Shown here: one piece after another, positions 35,879 to 44,364 of the stretch
Layout of the letters: each line of letters opens with the position of its first letter
Numbering within the stretch: the stretch's first letter is position 1
NCBI GenBank assembly: GCA_000824845.1
Contig: CCNC01000197.1
Location: 26,162-90,161 of the forward strand
Direction of reading: 5' to 3'
Length of the DNA: 64,000 nucleotides
Source: Mesorhizobium sp. ORS 3359
Lineage (GTDB): Bacteria; Pseudomonadota; Alphaproteobacteria; Rhizobiales; Rhizobiaceae
The notes under the pieces: generated by a model
Told to the model about the DNA's origin: nothing
Seen by the model: the letters and a program-made list of their open reading frames with translations, nothing else
Database searches by the model: none
Translations under genes and position numbers: made by a program

Positions 35879-36979
35879 TCAACGCCCCGCTGCGGTCAGC
35901 GCCGCCCGATTGTAGATGTCGCGCATCATCCTCACCTGCTTGCCCAGCGAGAATTTGCGTGCCTGCCGCGCGGCGCGCCGGCCGAGCTTGCGCCGCAAGC
36001 TTTCGTCACGGGACAGGCTCTCGATGCAGCCGGCCAGCGCATGTGGATCGTGCGGGTTGAAGAACATCGCCGCGCCGTCCCAGATCTCGCGGTAGGTCGC
36101 GATATTGGCGAGCACCAGCGGCGTGGCCGAGAGCGCGGCTTCCAACGCGGCCAGCCCGAAAGGCTCGTAGATGGAAGTTGACACGAAGATGCCGGCCCGC
36201 CTCATGCGGCGCCGAACCTCGCGGTGGTCGATTGAACCGAGAGAGACGCAGTGGTCGAAACGGGCGCGCTGTCCGTCGGGACCGGCGAGCGGACCGGCGG
36301 CCTGAACGGGCCAGTCGCAAAGCGCGGCGGCGGCGTCGAGCGATGCCGCATCCTTGCCCTCGTCCCACCAGCGCGCGGCGGCGAACACGAAAGGTTCGCG
36401 GCGTCCTGGCCTCGGACCGGGCAGGGCGCCATTATGGACGACGCCCAAGCCTGCGATCGCGCCGTAGCAGGCTTGGAGCATCTCGGCATGGCTTCGGCTC
36501 GGAGCGACAATGGTGTCGGCGCGATCGAACCCGGCCCTGTTGCGATCTCGCTGCCAGGACCAGGCGTCCGCCGGCGCCTGCCCACGCACCGCGTGCAGCC
36601 AGGTGGCCACGCATGAATGCGAGACTGCGACGATGGGACATGTCAGATCAAGTCCGGCGGCTTGCGCCGGCGCATTGAGATGGACGAGATCGGTCGCATA
36701 GGTCTTGGCAAGGCTTCGCAATTCGCCCGGCAAGCGGTCGAGATCTTTTTCATCGCGCGTCATCCAGTCCGGCGGGCTTTTCAGCCAAACCAGCGTGGCG
36801 AAAGACTGCGCCTCACGCGCCTGTTCCGGAGAAGGCTCCGGCCCCAGCCCGGCAAGCACGATGCTGTCGCCGCCGGCCGCCAGCTCGCGAGCCAGGTCGA
36901 GCGAGTAGCGCCACACCCCGCCGACGGCGTCGGTCGTCATCAGGATGCGCCGCGGACGATGGATCAGTGATTGCAGCAT
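35879..36979 (-). CDS. Glycosyltransferase family 4
   Basis: The 366-residue GT-B protein has an N-terminal domain with MTTDAVGGVWRYSLDLARELAAGG and LVHLNAPAQAAGL. The donor domain has AARWWDEGKDAASLDAAA and the E-x7-E region SIYEPFGLAALEAALSATPLVLANI. It overlaps the end of the radical SAM gene by 16 nt. It probably adds one residue of the oligosaccharide. Confidence 0.88.
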   Translation of the reverse strand: MLQSLIHRPRRILMTTDAVGGVWRYSLDLARELAAGGDSIVLAGLGPEPSPEQAREAQSFATLVWLKSPPDWMTRDEKDLDRLPGELRSLAKTYATDLVHLNAPAQAAGLDLTCPIVAVSHSCVATWLHAVRGQAPADAWSWQRDRNRAGFDRADTIVAPSRSHAEMLQACYGAIAGLGVVHNGALPGPRPGRREPFVFAAARWWDEGKDAASLDAAAALCDWPVQAAGPLAGPDGQRARFDHCVSLGSIDHREVRRRMRRAGIFVSTSIYEPFGLAALEAALSATPLVLANIATYREIWDGAAMFFNPHDPHALAGCIESLSRDESLRRKLGRRAARQARKFSLGKQVRMMRDIYNRAALTAAGR

Positions 36980-38256
36980 GAGGACTCCAACTCAGCCAGC
37001 GCATGCGGGCGCTGGTCCTGGATGTCGCTGAAGGAGCGGAAGGAGGCGAGGTAGTGCTCATGCGCGCGCTCCCAGGCGAGGTCGTCGGGTTCGCCCCAGA
37101 GTTCGCGATAGCTGGGCGAGCTCGGATAGGGGTAGAGCGGCACGGGCTCGTTCGCCCAGACGCCGTGATCGATGAGGTGCTTGCGCCAATAGTCCACCAG
37201 CGCCGGATCGTCCTCGACCACGCCGATCAGATTGGCCTGGACGAAAGGCACGTTGCGGCGGGCGTCGATGAGAAGCGCTGCGAGACCCTCAGTGTCCAGG
37301 CGGCAGCGCTTGGCAAGCATCGCGCGACCCTCGACGGTCAGGCTTTCAAGGCCTGCCTCAATCGAGACGCAGCCAGCCGCGCCGAGCAGCTCGAGCAGTT
37401 CCGGCTTCCACAGATCGATGCGTGTCTGGACGCCGAACTGGACGTCGCGATCGACCAGCGCCTCCAGCAGCGCTTTCTGCGGCAGGAAGATCTCGTCGAT
37501 GAAATAGATGTAGCCGACGCCTTGCGCGATCAGCCCGTCGATCTCGGCCACGATCGCATCGTGCTTCCTGCGCCGATAGGCATCGCGAAAATCGATCTTG
37601 GCGCAGAAGCTGCAATTGTAGGGACAGCCGCGCGAGGCCTCCACCTCGGCGCCGGCGCCCTTCTGGACGGTACCGAACCTATGGTGGTGGTGGCCATGCT
37701 CCGCGATCCAGTCGGATGGCCAGGCGAGCGCCGGATGATCGACGAACGGACTGGCATGCACGCCGCCGTTGCAGGCCAGACCCTCGCCTTGGAGGCGGGC
37801 CGTGTGCGCGACCTTGCTCCAGTCGCGTTGCCGCGCGAGCTCCGCCACGACCTCCTCGCATTCGCCGCGCACTACGACATCGACGCCGAGCTTGCGCAGG
37901 GTCGGCGCAGGCGTCGCCGAGCCGTGCGGTCCGACCGCCACCGTGCGGCCGCCGCGTCCGGCGAGATAGTTGAGGAATTCTCCGGGAACACGCAGTTCCG
38001 GCGGCGCGCAGCGCCAGAACAGATAGGTCGGCGCGGTGGTCACGACGGTCATGTCCGGCGCGAATGCCGCCACCTGCTCGGCAAGGGCCGCGTTGTCGAG
38101 CCCTTGCAGCAAGCCGTCCAGCATCAGGACGTCGTGCCCATCGGCGTCCAGCATTGCCTTCGAATAGCCGAGCTCCAGCGGCAGATGCGGCTGGCGGCAG
38201 CCGAAATAGATGCTGTGCTCATACGTCCAGAACGGATTGACCAAGGCGACTTTCAT
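36964..38256 (-). CDS. B12-binding-domain radical SAM enzyme of the glycan cluster
   Basis: The 430-residue protein has an N-terminal cobalamin-binding-like domain (about 1-150, with LPLELGYSKAMLDADGHDV and TYLFWRCAPPE). A radical SAM domain carries the cluster motif RGCPYNCSFC (C-x3-C-x2-C) near residue 205, followed by GYIYFIDEIFLP. B12/radical SAM enzymes methylate unreactive carbons or rearrange carbon skeletons. Its place among sugar genes suggests an unusual C-methylation or a sugar or lipid rearrangement. A classical cobalamin DxHxxG motif is not obvious. The start overlaps the upstream epimerase stop (ATGA). Confidence 0.85.
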   Translation of the reverse strand: MKVALVNPFWTYEHSIYFGCRQPHLPLELGYSKAMLDADGHDVLMLDGLLQGLDNAALAEQVAAFAPDMTVVTTAPTYLFWRCAPPELRVPGEFLNYLAGRGGRTVAVGPHGSATPAPTLRKLGVDVVVRGECEEVVAELARQRDWSKVAHTARLQGEGLACNGGVHASPFVDHPALAWPSDWIAEHGHHHHRFGTVQKGAGAEVEASRGCPYNCSFCAKIDFRDAYRRRKHDAIVAEIDGLIAQGVGYIYFIDEIFLPQKALLEALVDRDVQFGVQTRIDLWKPELLELLGAAGCVSIEAGLESLTVEGRAMLAKRCRLDTEGLAALLIDARRNVPFVQANLIGVVEDDPALVDYWRKHLIDHGVWANEPVPLYPYPSSPSYRELWGEPDDLAWERAHEHYLASFRSFSDIQDQRPHALAELESSCCNH

Positions 38257-39326
38257 GCGACGTACCTCGTGGCTTCGGGGCGCGATTGGAGCCGATGCCG
38301 CAGCAGCCAGCTGGCGAGATCGCAGACGCCTTCGCGCCATGGGACATGCGCCTGCCAGCCGATCGCGGCTTGCAGCTTGCGCGTGTCGGCGACGAAGAAG
38401 GGCTGATCGCCGGTGCGCTCGTGGTCGTGGCGGATCGTGATGTTGCTGCCGGTCATGTCGGCGATCTCCGCCAGCAGCACGCGCAGGCTGACCGCATTGC
38501 GCGGGCCGCCGCCCAGATTGAACGCCTGGCCCTTGAGCTCCTCGATCCTGGCCAACAGGCCGCGATAGGCGGCAACCGCATCGGACACATGCAGGATGTC
38601 ACGCACCTGCCGGCCGTCGCCGTAAATGGTGATCGGCCGGCCGGACAAGGCGCTGAGAAGGAAATGCGCGACCCAGCCCTGGTCCTCGGTGCCGAATTGG
38701 CGCGGCCCGTAGATGCAGCTCATACGCAGCACCGCCGTCGGCAAGCCATAGGACTTGCAGTAGTCGAGCACATACTGATCCGCCGCGCCCTTCGAGCAGC
38801 CATAGGGCGTGCAGAAATCAAGGCCGACCTTCTCAGCGACGCCGCTCGTACGCACCTCCTCGTCGAACGGTTCATAGTGATCGTCGGCTTGCCGCACCGC
38901 GATCTGGGGCAGGCTGCCATAGACCTTGTTGGTACTGGCGAAGATCACGGGAGCTCCGGCGCCGCGGGCTACTTCCAGAACGTTGAACGTCCCTTTGAGG
39001 TTGATGTCGAAATCTTGCGCAGGATCGGTCAGGCTGGTCGTCACCGCTGTCTGAGCGGCCAGATGGAAAATCGCTTTGGCCGGCGCCAGTGCGGTGGCCA
39101 ACGCGCTCAGATCGCGAATGTCGACGATTTCGACGATCAGCCGTTCGCCATGCTTTTGCGCCAGCCAATCGAGATTCTGCTCGACGCCTGCACGGCTGAG
39201 ATTGTCGACGACCAGCACTGTTTCCCCGTCGGAGAGCAGGCTGTCGGCGAGATTGGAGCCGATGAAGCCGCTGCCGCCGATAACGGCCACGGGCGCCTCT
39301 CGGGCTTGGCGGTGCGTTCTGGTCAT
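38253..39326 (-). CDS. NAD-dependent sugar epimerase, CDP-tyvelose/paratose epimerase-like
   Basis: The 357-residue extended SDR has GGSGFIGSNLADSLL, the AAQTAVTTSLTDP segment, FASTNKVYGSLPQ, the catalytic Y-x3-K in PYGCSKGAADQYV, and RMSCIYGPRQFGTEDQGW. STNKVYG and the long YGPRQFG block resemble CDP-tyvelose 2-epimerases, pointing to an NDP-sugar epimerase, but substrate assignment is tentative. It is coupled by ATGA overlaps on both sides. Confidence 0.83.
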   Translation of the reverse strand: MTRTHRQAREAPVAVIGGSGFIGSNLADSLLSDGETVLVVDNLSRAGVEQNLDWLAQKHGERLIVEIVDIRDLSALATALAPAKAIFHLAAQTAVTTSLTDPAQDFDINLKGTFNVLEVARGAGAPVIFASTNKVYGSLPQIAVRQADDHYEPFDEEVRTSGVAEKVGLDFCTPYGCSKGAADQYVLDYCKSYGLPTAVLRMSCIYGPRQFGTEDQGWVAHFLLSALSGRPITIYGDGRQVRDILHVSDAVAAYRGLLARIEELKGQAFNLGGGPRNAVSLRVLLAEIADMTGSNITIRHDHERTGDQPFFVADTRKLQAAIGWQAHVPWREGVCDLASWLLRHRLQSRPEATRYVA

Positions 39327-40429
39327 GAGACCAATCCTCGCTCTTCCAGCTCGCGCCGCATGTCGGCGCCGCGGTCGATGACGACGCTGTTGCGAACCCA
39401 GGCGGCGAATTCGCCGAGCGAATTTTCCAGTCGATGCTTGGGCTCGAAGCCGAGCAGCTCGCGCGCCTTGGCAATGTCGGCGAAGCAATTGCGGATGTCG
39501 CCAGAGCGCGCCTTGCCGAGGATTTCGGGCGGGCGCTTGGGAATGCCCATCGCCTTGGCAAGCAGGCGGGCCACGTCGCTGATCGAATAGGCGTGGCCAC
39601 TGCCGATGTTGATGGCATGGCCGGCGGCCTGGCGCTGTTCCAACGCCAGCCGGAACGCGGTGGCGACGTCGCGCACATGCACGAAGTCGCGCTTCTGCTC
39701 GCCGTCCTCGAAGATCGTCGGCCGCTTGCCGTTGGCGAGACGCGAGGCGAAGTTGGCGAGAACGCCGGTATAGGGATTGGAAAGCGCCTGTCCGGCGCCG
39801 AAGACGTTGAAGAGGCGCAACGCCACCGCATCGATGCCATAGGCCTGGCCGAAGATCAGCACGGCGCGCTCCTGCGCGTATTTCGTCAGCGCGTAGATAG
39901 AGGCGAGATCCGGCCGCTTCTCCTCGTCGGTGGGAATCGGCGACAGGGCTTCGCCCGATGCCGATCGGAGATCCCACAGGCCGTCCTTGATGTCAGCGGG
40001 CTTGCGTCGGGCATTATCGATCCGCTCGCCTTCCGCAGTTCGGTAAAGGCCTTCGCCATAGATGCTCATGGAGGATGCCACGACGATCCGTTCGACCGGC
40101 TTCTTGATGAGTGCCTCGAGCAGCACCGCCGTGCCGAGGTCGTTGGTGCCGACATAGCGGGCGATCTCGTACATGGATTGGCCGACGCCGACCTCGGCCG
40201 CCAGGTGGATGACCGCGTCGACATCAGCAACCGCCTCGGCGACCGCATCGCGATCGCGCACGTCGCCTTTGATCAGCTCGGCTCCGGTGGGAAGGTTGAT
40301 GGCTTCGGCGCCGTGTACCTGGTCGACAAGTGCATCGAGCAGGCGCACGCGATAACCATGGTCGGCGAGCTCCTGGGCGACGTGGCGGCCAATGAAGCCG
40401 CAACCTCCCGTAACCAATACTCGTTTCAC
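39323..40429 (-). CDS. NAD-dependent sugar epimerase/dehydratase
   Basis: The 368-residue extended SDR has VTGGCGFIGRHVAQEL, HLAAEVGVGQSMYE, ASSMSIYGEGLY, the catalytic Y-x3-K in YALTKYAQERA, and RLFNVFGAGQALSNPYTGV. It resembles UDP-glucose/UDP-glucuronate 4-epimerase-type proteins. The start is GTG 40429, seven nt after AAGGGAG; the upstream frame passes through the promoter. It is the first gene of the eight-gene operon that ends at 31491. Confidence 0.86.
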   Translation of the reverse strand: MKRVLVTGGCGFIGRHVAQELADHGYRVRLLDALVDQVHGAEAINLPTGAELIKGDVRDRDAVAEAVADVDAVIHLAAEVGVGQSMYEIARYVGTNDLGTAVLLEALIKKPVERIVVASSMSIYGEGLYRTAEGERIDNARRKPADIKDGLWDLRSASGEALSPIPTDEEKRPDLASIYALTKYAQERAVLIFGQAYGIDAVALRLFNVFGAGQALSNPYTGVLANFASRLANGKRPTIFEDGEQKRDFVHVRDVATAFRLALEQRQAAGHAINIGSGHAYSISDVARLLAKAMGIPKRPPEILGKARSGDIRNCFADIAKARELLGFEPKHRLENSLGEFAAWVRNSVVIDRGADMRRELEERGLVS

Positions 40430-40464
40430 GATGACTCCCTTGCGGATTTTGCTTCGGCGCCCCG

Positions 40465-40489
40465 AACTGCGCGCTAAAAGGTTTGTTCC
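40465..40489 (-). promoter_or_regulatory. EcfG-type promoter of the epimerase/glycosyltransferase operon
   Basis: GGAAC-N16-AGTT, -10 end 35 nt from GTG 40429. Confidence 0.8.
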
Positions 40490-40553
40490 CTGCATCAACA
40501 AAGTTCCCGCCGCGGGAACTCACGCAGCTCGGACAAGGACTGTGCAACCTGCG

Positions 40554-40578
40554 GGAACATTGCCTGTTGGCTGCTGTT
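40554..40578 (+). promoter_or_regulatory. EcfG-type promoter of the gene at 40619
   Basis: GGAAC-N16-TGTT, -10 end 40 nt from the ATG. It stands back to back with the promoter at 40465. Confidence 0.82.
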
Positions 40579-40618
40579 AGGACCGCTCACCAATCCCCGC
40601 TGCGAGAAAGGGAAATCC

Positions 40619-40891
40619 ATGTCCGAGGCCAAGACCACCACCAATCACGACGAGATCCGGAAATGGGTGGAAGAACGCGATGGCCAGCCGGCCGTCGTTC
40701 GCACGAAAGGCAAGGGCGGCATTCTGCGCATCGATTTCGGCGAGCCCGAAGACACGCTGGAACCGATCGAGTGGGACGAATTCTTCCGCATTTTCGACGA
40801 GAACGACCTCGCCTTCCTGCATCAGGATGAAGCAGGCGGCGGCGGAACGAGCCGCTTCAACAAATTCGTCGAGCGCAGCCAGAAGGACTAG
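40619..40891 (+). CDS. Small acidic stress protein, paralogue of the gene at 63096
   Basis: The 90-residue soluble protein has the pattern NHDEIRKWVEERDGQPAVV, GILRIDFGEPED, PIEWDEFFRIFDENDLAFLHQDE and a SRFNKFV tail. Relatives are widespread in soil bacteria and sometimes misnamed as glucan branching enzyme; the function is unknown. ATG 40619 follows GAAAGGGAA. A paralogue with about half identical residues lies at 63096, also behind an EcfG-type promoter. Confidence 0.82.
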   Translation: MSEAKTTTNHDEIRKWVEERDGQPAVVRTKGKGGILRIDFGEPEDTLEPIEWDEFFRIFDENDLAFLHQDEAGGGGTSRFNKFVERSQKD

Positions 40892-40992
40892 AGCAATTCC
40901 AGGAAAAGTGTCGAGCGGCTTTCCGTCCGGAATTGCGTAAAAACAACCACTTAGAGCGGTTCGGCGATTCCGTGAAACGCTGAACCGCTCTA
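40889..40992. repeat. Rhizobial-type palindromic intergenic element
   Basis: Two adjacent hairpins. The first pairs GCAATTCC (40893-40900) with GGAATTGC (40929-40936), with an inner GGAAA/TTTCC. The second pairs TAGAGCGGTTC (40952-40962) with GAACCGCTCTA (40982-40992). I recall this AGAGCAATTCC...GGAATTGCGTAAAAACAA form as a highly repeated element in Rhizobiales genomes. It may also end the upstream transcript. Confidence 0.75.
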
Positions 40993-41091
40993 GTGGGTCG
41001 AGAAGCTCGCGTCATGGCGCCGTTGGAGGGGGAGGAGGCCCTGCAACGGCGCCGCGGCAGGCGGTCAGGCTGCCGCATTTGTTCGTGCCGC

Positions 41092-41331
41092 TCAATCGAG
41101 CGGCTTGTCCGTCGGCCTGGGTGTCGCCCCGGTCTGGCGCCGCCGGCCGGCGTTGCGGTTTGCTACAGGATTGTCGAGCGGCGAGGTCGAGGGCTCCCGT
41201 GCGCCTGAGGTCTTCGGGGCCGTCGGCGCCGCGCCCGCATCGCTGTCCTGCGCATCGCGATGGGGATGCGGAAGCCCCCCGGGATCGGGCGACTTCACCG
41301 CGGGCTTGGACGTGTCTTTCGGTTCAGCCAT
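41092..41331 (-). CDS. Pro/Ala-rich disordered small protein
   Basis: The 79-residue hydrophilic protein is rich in P, A, T, D and R (start MAEPKDTSKPAVKSPDPGGLP, end TGATPRPTDKPLD). No domain is visible and the composition suggests disorder. ATG 41331 follows GAGGAAGG. It starts 40 nt after the stop of the alcohol dehydrogenase gene and probably shares its EcfG-type promoter. Confidence 0.62.
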   Translation of the reverse strand: MAEPKDTSKPAVKSPDPGGLPHPHRDAQDSDAGAAPTAPKTSGAREPSTSPLDNPVANRNAGRRRQTGATPRPTDKPLD

Positions 41332-41371
41332 TTTCGAACCTTCCTCGTTCAGCCGTTCGCTATCCGCGCGA

Positions 41372-42550
41372 TCAGCCGTGCGGGCGCATCACCACCTTGA
41401 TGCAGCCGTCCTGCTTGTCGCGGAAAGTCTTGTAGAGATCCGGTCCTTCCTCCAGACCGGCGCGATGGGTGATGACGAAGGAAGGGTCGATCTCGCCGCT
41501 CTCGACCTTACGCAACAGCGGCTCGAGATAGCGGTGGGTATGGGTCTGGCCCATGCGGAAAGTCAGCCCCTTGTTCATCGCCGCGCCGAACGGAATGTGA
41601 TCCACGAGGCCGATATAGACGCCGGGCACCGAGATCGTGCCGCCCTTGCGGCAGCAATAGATCGCCCCGCGCAGCACATGCGGCCGGTCGGTGCCGAGAT
41701 AGACGGTGGCCTTGGCCTTATCGAGCATCGAATCGGACGTTGCGGTGGCATCGGCCTCGGTGCCTACGCAGTCGATGCAACTGTCAGGGCCGCGACCGTC
41801 GGTCATGGCCATGAGGGCATCGTAGATATCGGAATTGCTGAAATCGAGGGTCTCCGCCTTGCCGTAGTCGCGCGCCATGGCGAGCCGTTCCGGCACTTTG
41901 TCTATGGCGATGACGCGGCCGGCGCCGAGCATCCAGGCGCTCTGGATGGCGAACTGGCCGACCGGCCCGCAGCCCCAGATGGCGACAGTGTCGCCTTCCT
42001 GGATGCCGGCGTTCTCGGCCGCCATGTAGCCGGTGGGAAAGATATCGGACAGGAACAGCACCTGCTCGTCATCCATGCCGTCCGGCACCTTGATCGGGCC
42101 GACATCGGCAAAGGGCACGCGCAGATACTCGGCCTGTCCTCCCCAGTAGCCGCCGACCAGATGCGAATAGCCGAACAGGCCCGCGGGCGACTGGCCCATC
42201 ACCTTGGCGGCCTGCTCGGCGTTGGGGTTCGAGCGGTCGCAGAGCGAGAACAGGCCGTTCTGGCAGAACCAGCACTCGCCGCACGAGATGTTGAAGGGGA
42301 CCACGACGCGATCGCCCTTCTTGAACTTCGTGTGAGCGCGGCCGACCTCCACCACTTCCCCCATGGTCTCGTGGCCCAGCACGTCGCCCGATTTCATCGT
42401 CGGCATATAGCCGTCCATCAGATGCAGGTCCGAGCCGCAGATGGCGCAGCACGTGACCTTGATGATGATGTCGCGATCGTTCTCGATCGCCGGGTCGGCG
42501 ACCTGGTCGCAACGAATGTCGCCTTTGCCATGCCAGGTCAGGGCTTTCAT
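41372..42550 (-). CDS. Zinc-dependent alcohol dehydrogenase (formaldehyde-dehydrogenase-like)
   Basis: The 392-residue medium-chain dehydrogenase has catalytic zinc residues in CAICGSDLH and GHETMGEV, the structural zinc set CGECWFCQNGLFSLC, and cofactor loop IWGCGPVGQFAI. The long insertion and DSCIDCVGTEAD resemble glutathione-independent formaldehyde dehydrogenase relatives common in general-stress regulons. ATG 42550 follows AAAGGAAC. The promoter is EcfG-type. Confidence 0.9.
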   Translation of the reverse strand: MKALTWHGKGDIRCDQVADPAIENDRDIIIKVTCCAICGSDLHLMDGYMPTMKSGDVLGHETMGEVVEVGRAHTKFKKGDRVVVPFNISCGECWFCQNGLFSLCDRSNPNAEQAAKVMGQSPAGLFGYSHLVGGYWGGQAEYLRVPFADVGPIKVPDGMDDEQVLFLSDIFPTGYMAAENAGIQEGDTVAIWGCGPVGQFAIQSAWMLGAGRVIAIDKVPERLAMARDYGKAETLDFSNSDIYDALMAMTDGRGPDSCIDCVGTEADATATSDSMLDKAKATVYLGTDRPHVLRGAIYCCRKGGTISVPGVYIGLVDHIPFGAAMNKGLTFRMGQTHTHRYLEPLLRKVESGEIDPSFVITHRAGLEEGPDLYKTFRDKQDGCIKVVMRPHG

Positions 42551-42596
42551 CGGATTTGTTCCTTTTGGTTGTCGATGCTTAGCGGGTTACGGGCCG

Positions 42597-42621
42597 AACT
42601 GGCGCTGGGCGGGAATGTTCC
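42597..42621 (-). promoter_or_regulatory. EcfG-type promoter of the alcohol dehydrogenase gene
   Basis: GGAAC-N16-AGTT, -10 end 46 nt from the ATG. A second GGAAC at the ribosome site is not a promoter. Confidence 0.8.
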
Positions 42622-42640
42622 CGGATCAGAGTCCGCGTTT

Positions 42641-43426
42641 TCAGCCATTCTTCGCCGAACCCGGTTCGGCCATGTTGCGGTGCTGTTCAGCCAGCGTGCC
42701 GGCCGGTGTGACATGGGCGGCGGCGACCTGCATCTTGTTCTTCCAGCCGCTGATCACTTGCTCCTCGCCGGCCATCAAGGCGTCGTAGCCGTCCTTGGCC
42801 ACATCGGCGGGATTGTCCTTTTCTTGTACCCCGATCTCGGTGTCCATCATGTCGGCGCGCTCGAAGAAGCGCGTCTGCGTGGCGCCCGGCATCAGCACGG
42901 TGACGCTCACGCCGCTGTCCTTCAGCTCGTGCCGCAGCGCGATGGCGAAGGAATCGATGAAGGCCTTGGTGCCGTTGTAGACCGCCTGGAATGTGCCCGG
43001 CGTGAAGCCGGCGATCGAGCCTGTGAACAGGATCCGGCCGCGACCGCGTCCGACCATCTTGCGGCCGAGCCGATGGGCCAGATAGACCGTGCCGGTGATG
43101 TTGGTGTCGATGACGCGGCGCGCCTCGGCCCAATCCTGGTCGACAAAGCCCCGGCCCAGGCCGCGCCCCGCATTGAGGAGCAGAAGATCGATGTCGCGGT
43201 CGCCGATCTCGGCGATCAATTTGTCGGCGCCGTTCTCGCTTGCGAGGTCGGCCTCCACCGCGTCGACCGAGACGCCATGCGATCGGAGCGCCTCCGCAGC
43301 CTGCTCGATGGCCGGCTCATCGGCGGCGATGACCAGATCGTATCCGTCCTTGGCGCAGAGTTTTGCGAGCTCCTTGCCGATGCCGCTCGAGGCACCGGTG
43401 ACGACCGCCAGTTTCCCGTTTCCCAT
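42641..43426 (-). CDS. Short-chain dehydrogenase/reductase
   Basis: The 261-residue SDR has the cofactor loop TGASSGIGKELAK, the structural LLLNAGRG, catalytic S in FTGSIAGFTPG and Y-x3-K in YNGTKAFIDSF. A C-terminal extension (GWKNKMQVAAAHVTPAGTLAEQHRNMA) is typical of a stress-associated subgroup; the substrate is unknown. ATG 43426 is preferred over an upstream start because the EcfG-type promoter lies in that upstream stretch. Confidence 0.88.
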   Translation of the reverse strand: MGNGKLAVVTGASSGIGKELAKLCAKDGYDLVIAADEPAIEQAAEALRSHGVSVDAVEADLASENGADKLIAEIGDRDIDLLLLNAGRGLGRGFVDQDWAEARRVIDTNITGTVYLAHRLGRKMVGRGRGRILFTGSIAGFTPGTFQAVYNGTKAFIDSFAIALRHELKDSGVSVTVLMPGATQTRFFERADMMDTEIGVQEKDNPADVAKDGYDALMAGEEQVISGWKNKMQVAAAHVTPAGTLAEQHRNMAEPGSAKNG

Positions 43427-43451
43427 TCGATCCTCCTGAGTGGTTCGGCCG

Positions 43452-43476
43452 AACATCCGGTTGCACCGAATGTTCC
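43452..43476 (-). promoter_or_regulatory. EcfG-type promoter of the SDR gene
   Basis: GGAAC-N16-TGTT, -10 end 25 nt from the ATG. Confidence 0.82.
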
Positions 43477-43526
43477 TTGGGATCGGAGGATTCCAGCACG
43501 CCGAAACCGCAATGCCTTCGGCCGAG

Positions 43527-43552
43527 GGAACCGCGTGGGCGCTCCGGCTGTT
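43527..43552 (+). promoter_or_regulatory. EcfG-like promoter with 17-nt spacer
   Basis: GGAAC-N17-TGTT, -10 end 22 nt before ATG 43575. It is divergent from the SDR promoter. Confidence 0.6.
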
Positions 43553-43574
43553 GGATCGGCAAGGAGCAATCGTC

Positions 43575-43781
43575 ATGGGACTCTTTTCCGACCTGGACAA
43601 GAAGCTGACCGAAAACCTCTATGCCCATGGCAGCTATCTGAGCGATCCGAGCGCCGACCTGCCGCGGCGGGTGGAGGAGACGGTCGATCTGCTGATGCCC
43701 TTTGTGAAGCCTGAAGCGCGGGAAACGGTGAAGCTGCAAATCCTCGACATCGTCCACGAGCATATCTTTGACGAGGAGTGA
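43575..43781 (+). CDS. Small conserved hypothetical protein
   Basis: The 68-residue helical protein (start MGLFSDLDKKLTENLYAHGSYL, end LQILDIVHEHIFDEE) is unknown. ATG 43575 follows AAGGAG. It resembles a small adaptor or regulator in size, but no motif supports that. Confidence 0.7.
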   Translation: MGLFSDLDKKLTENLYAHGSYLSDPSADLPRRVEETVDLLMPFVKPEARETVKLQILDIVHEHIFDEE

Positions 43782-43830
43782 CTCCGGCGATCGCTCGATC
43801 CACCGGAGACATAACCGTCAGGATGCTGCG

Positions 43831-43968
43831 TCATTCCGAACGGCGGGACCGGCGCTGCTTCTCGGCGTCGCGCAGCAGCCGCACAATGGCATCCACTGGA
43901 GAGGGGTCGGTTGCAGGCTGTGCTTTCCAGCGCCACAGATGGCGAAACAAACTTCTCAAGCTCGGCAT
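43831..43968 (-). CDS. Very small basic protein (45 residues)
   Basis: The product begins MPSLRSLFRHLWRWK and ends RSRRSE, with an amphipathic basic N terminus and a second helix (DAIVRLLRDAEKQRR). The start is supported by a perfect AAGGAGG ribosome site and by an EcfG-type promoter whose -10 element ends 24 nt upstream. Short ORF lists would miss it. Function unknown; membrane-surface or nucleic-acid binding is possible from charge. Confidence 0.65.
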   Translation of the reverse strand: MPSLRSLFRHLWRWKAQPATDPSPVDAIVRLLRDAEKQRRSRRSE

Positions 43969-43992
43969 CGCAATAACCTCCTTGCGCTATCA

Positions 43993-44017
43993 AACCTGGG
44001 ACGGCGAATGATGTTCC
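43993..44017 (-). promoter_or_regulatory. EcfG-type promoter of the 45-residue gene
   Basis: GGAAC-N16-GGTT. Confidence 0.78.
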
Positions 44018-44025
44018 TTCCCTTC

Positions 44026-44343
44026 CTAGCGGAGGGCCGCGGCGAATAGGAAGGCGACCCCGGCCAGGACAACCAGCGCCACGATGACCAGGACCGGCCC
44101 GTTCCTGCGCGGTTCGAGGTCTGGCGCGTTCTCCGGCGGTCGCATCGCGTTGGCAAAGCTCGCCTGATTGGTGAAGTTCGGTTTGCGCGGCTCGGCCGGC
44201 GCGGCGGACGTCGAGACAGCACCGGCTTCCGCGTCTGCTTCCTGCGGTGCCGCCGCCGGGTCGAATCCGGGTGTCTTGTCCTGCGTCCTGCCGGCCTGGA
44301 TTTCGCCGCGCGCCTCGGCCGGTGTGAGTGGGTTGGGTGACAT
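44026..44343 (-). CDS. Tail-anchored small membrane protein
   Basis: The 105-residue protein has a long hydrophilic, disordered N-terminal region (MSPNPLTPAEARGEIQAG...) and one C-terminal membrane helix (PVLVIVALVVLAGVAFLFAA) ending four residues later. ATG 44343 follows AGGAGG. An EcfG-type promoter ends 21 nt upstream. Nothing indicates catalysis. Confidence 0.72.
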   Translation of the reverse strand: MSPNPLTPAEARGEIQAGRTQDKTPGFDPAAAPQEADAEAGAVSTSAAPAEPRKPNFTNQASFANAMRPPENAPDLEPRRNGPVLVIVALVVLAGVAFLFAAALR

Positions 44344-44364
44344 TCGGCGCCTCCTTTGTTCCCA

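Noticed and set aside
42525..42550. GGAAC close to the start of the alcohol dehydrogenase gene as a promoter
   Set aside because: It is part of the AAAGGAAC ribosome site; no -10 element follows before the ATG.
41105..43714. 869-codon open frame on the plus strand
   Set aside because: It runs antisense through the alcohol dehydrogenase and SDR genes and has no domain; shadow frame.
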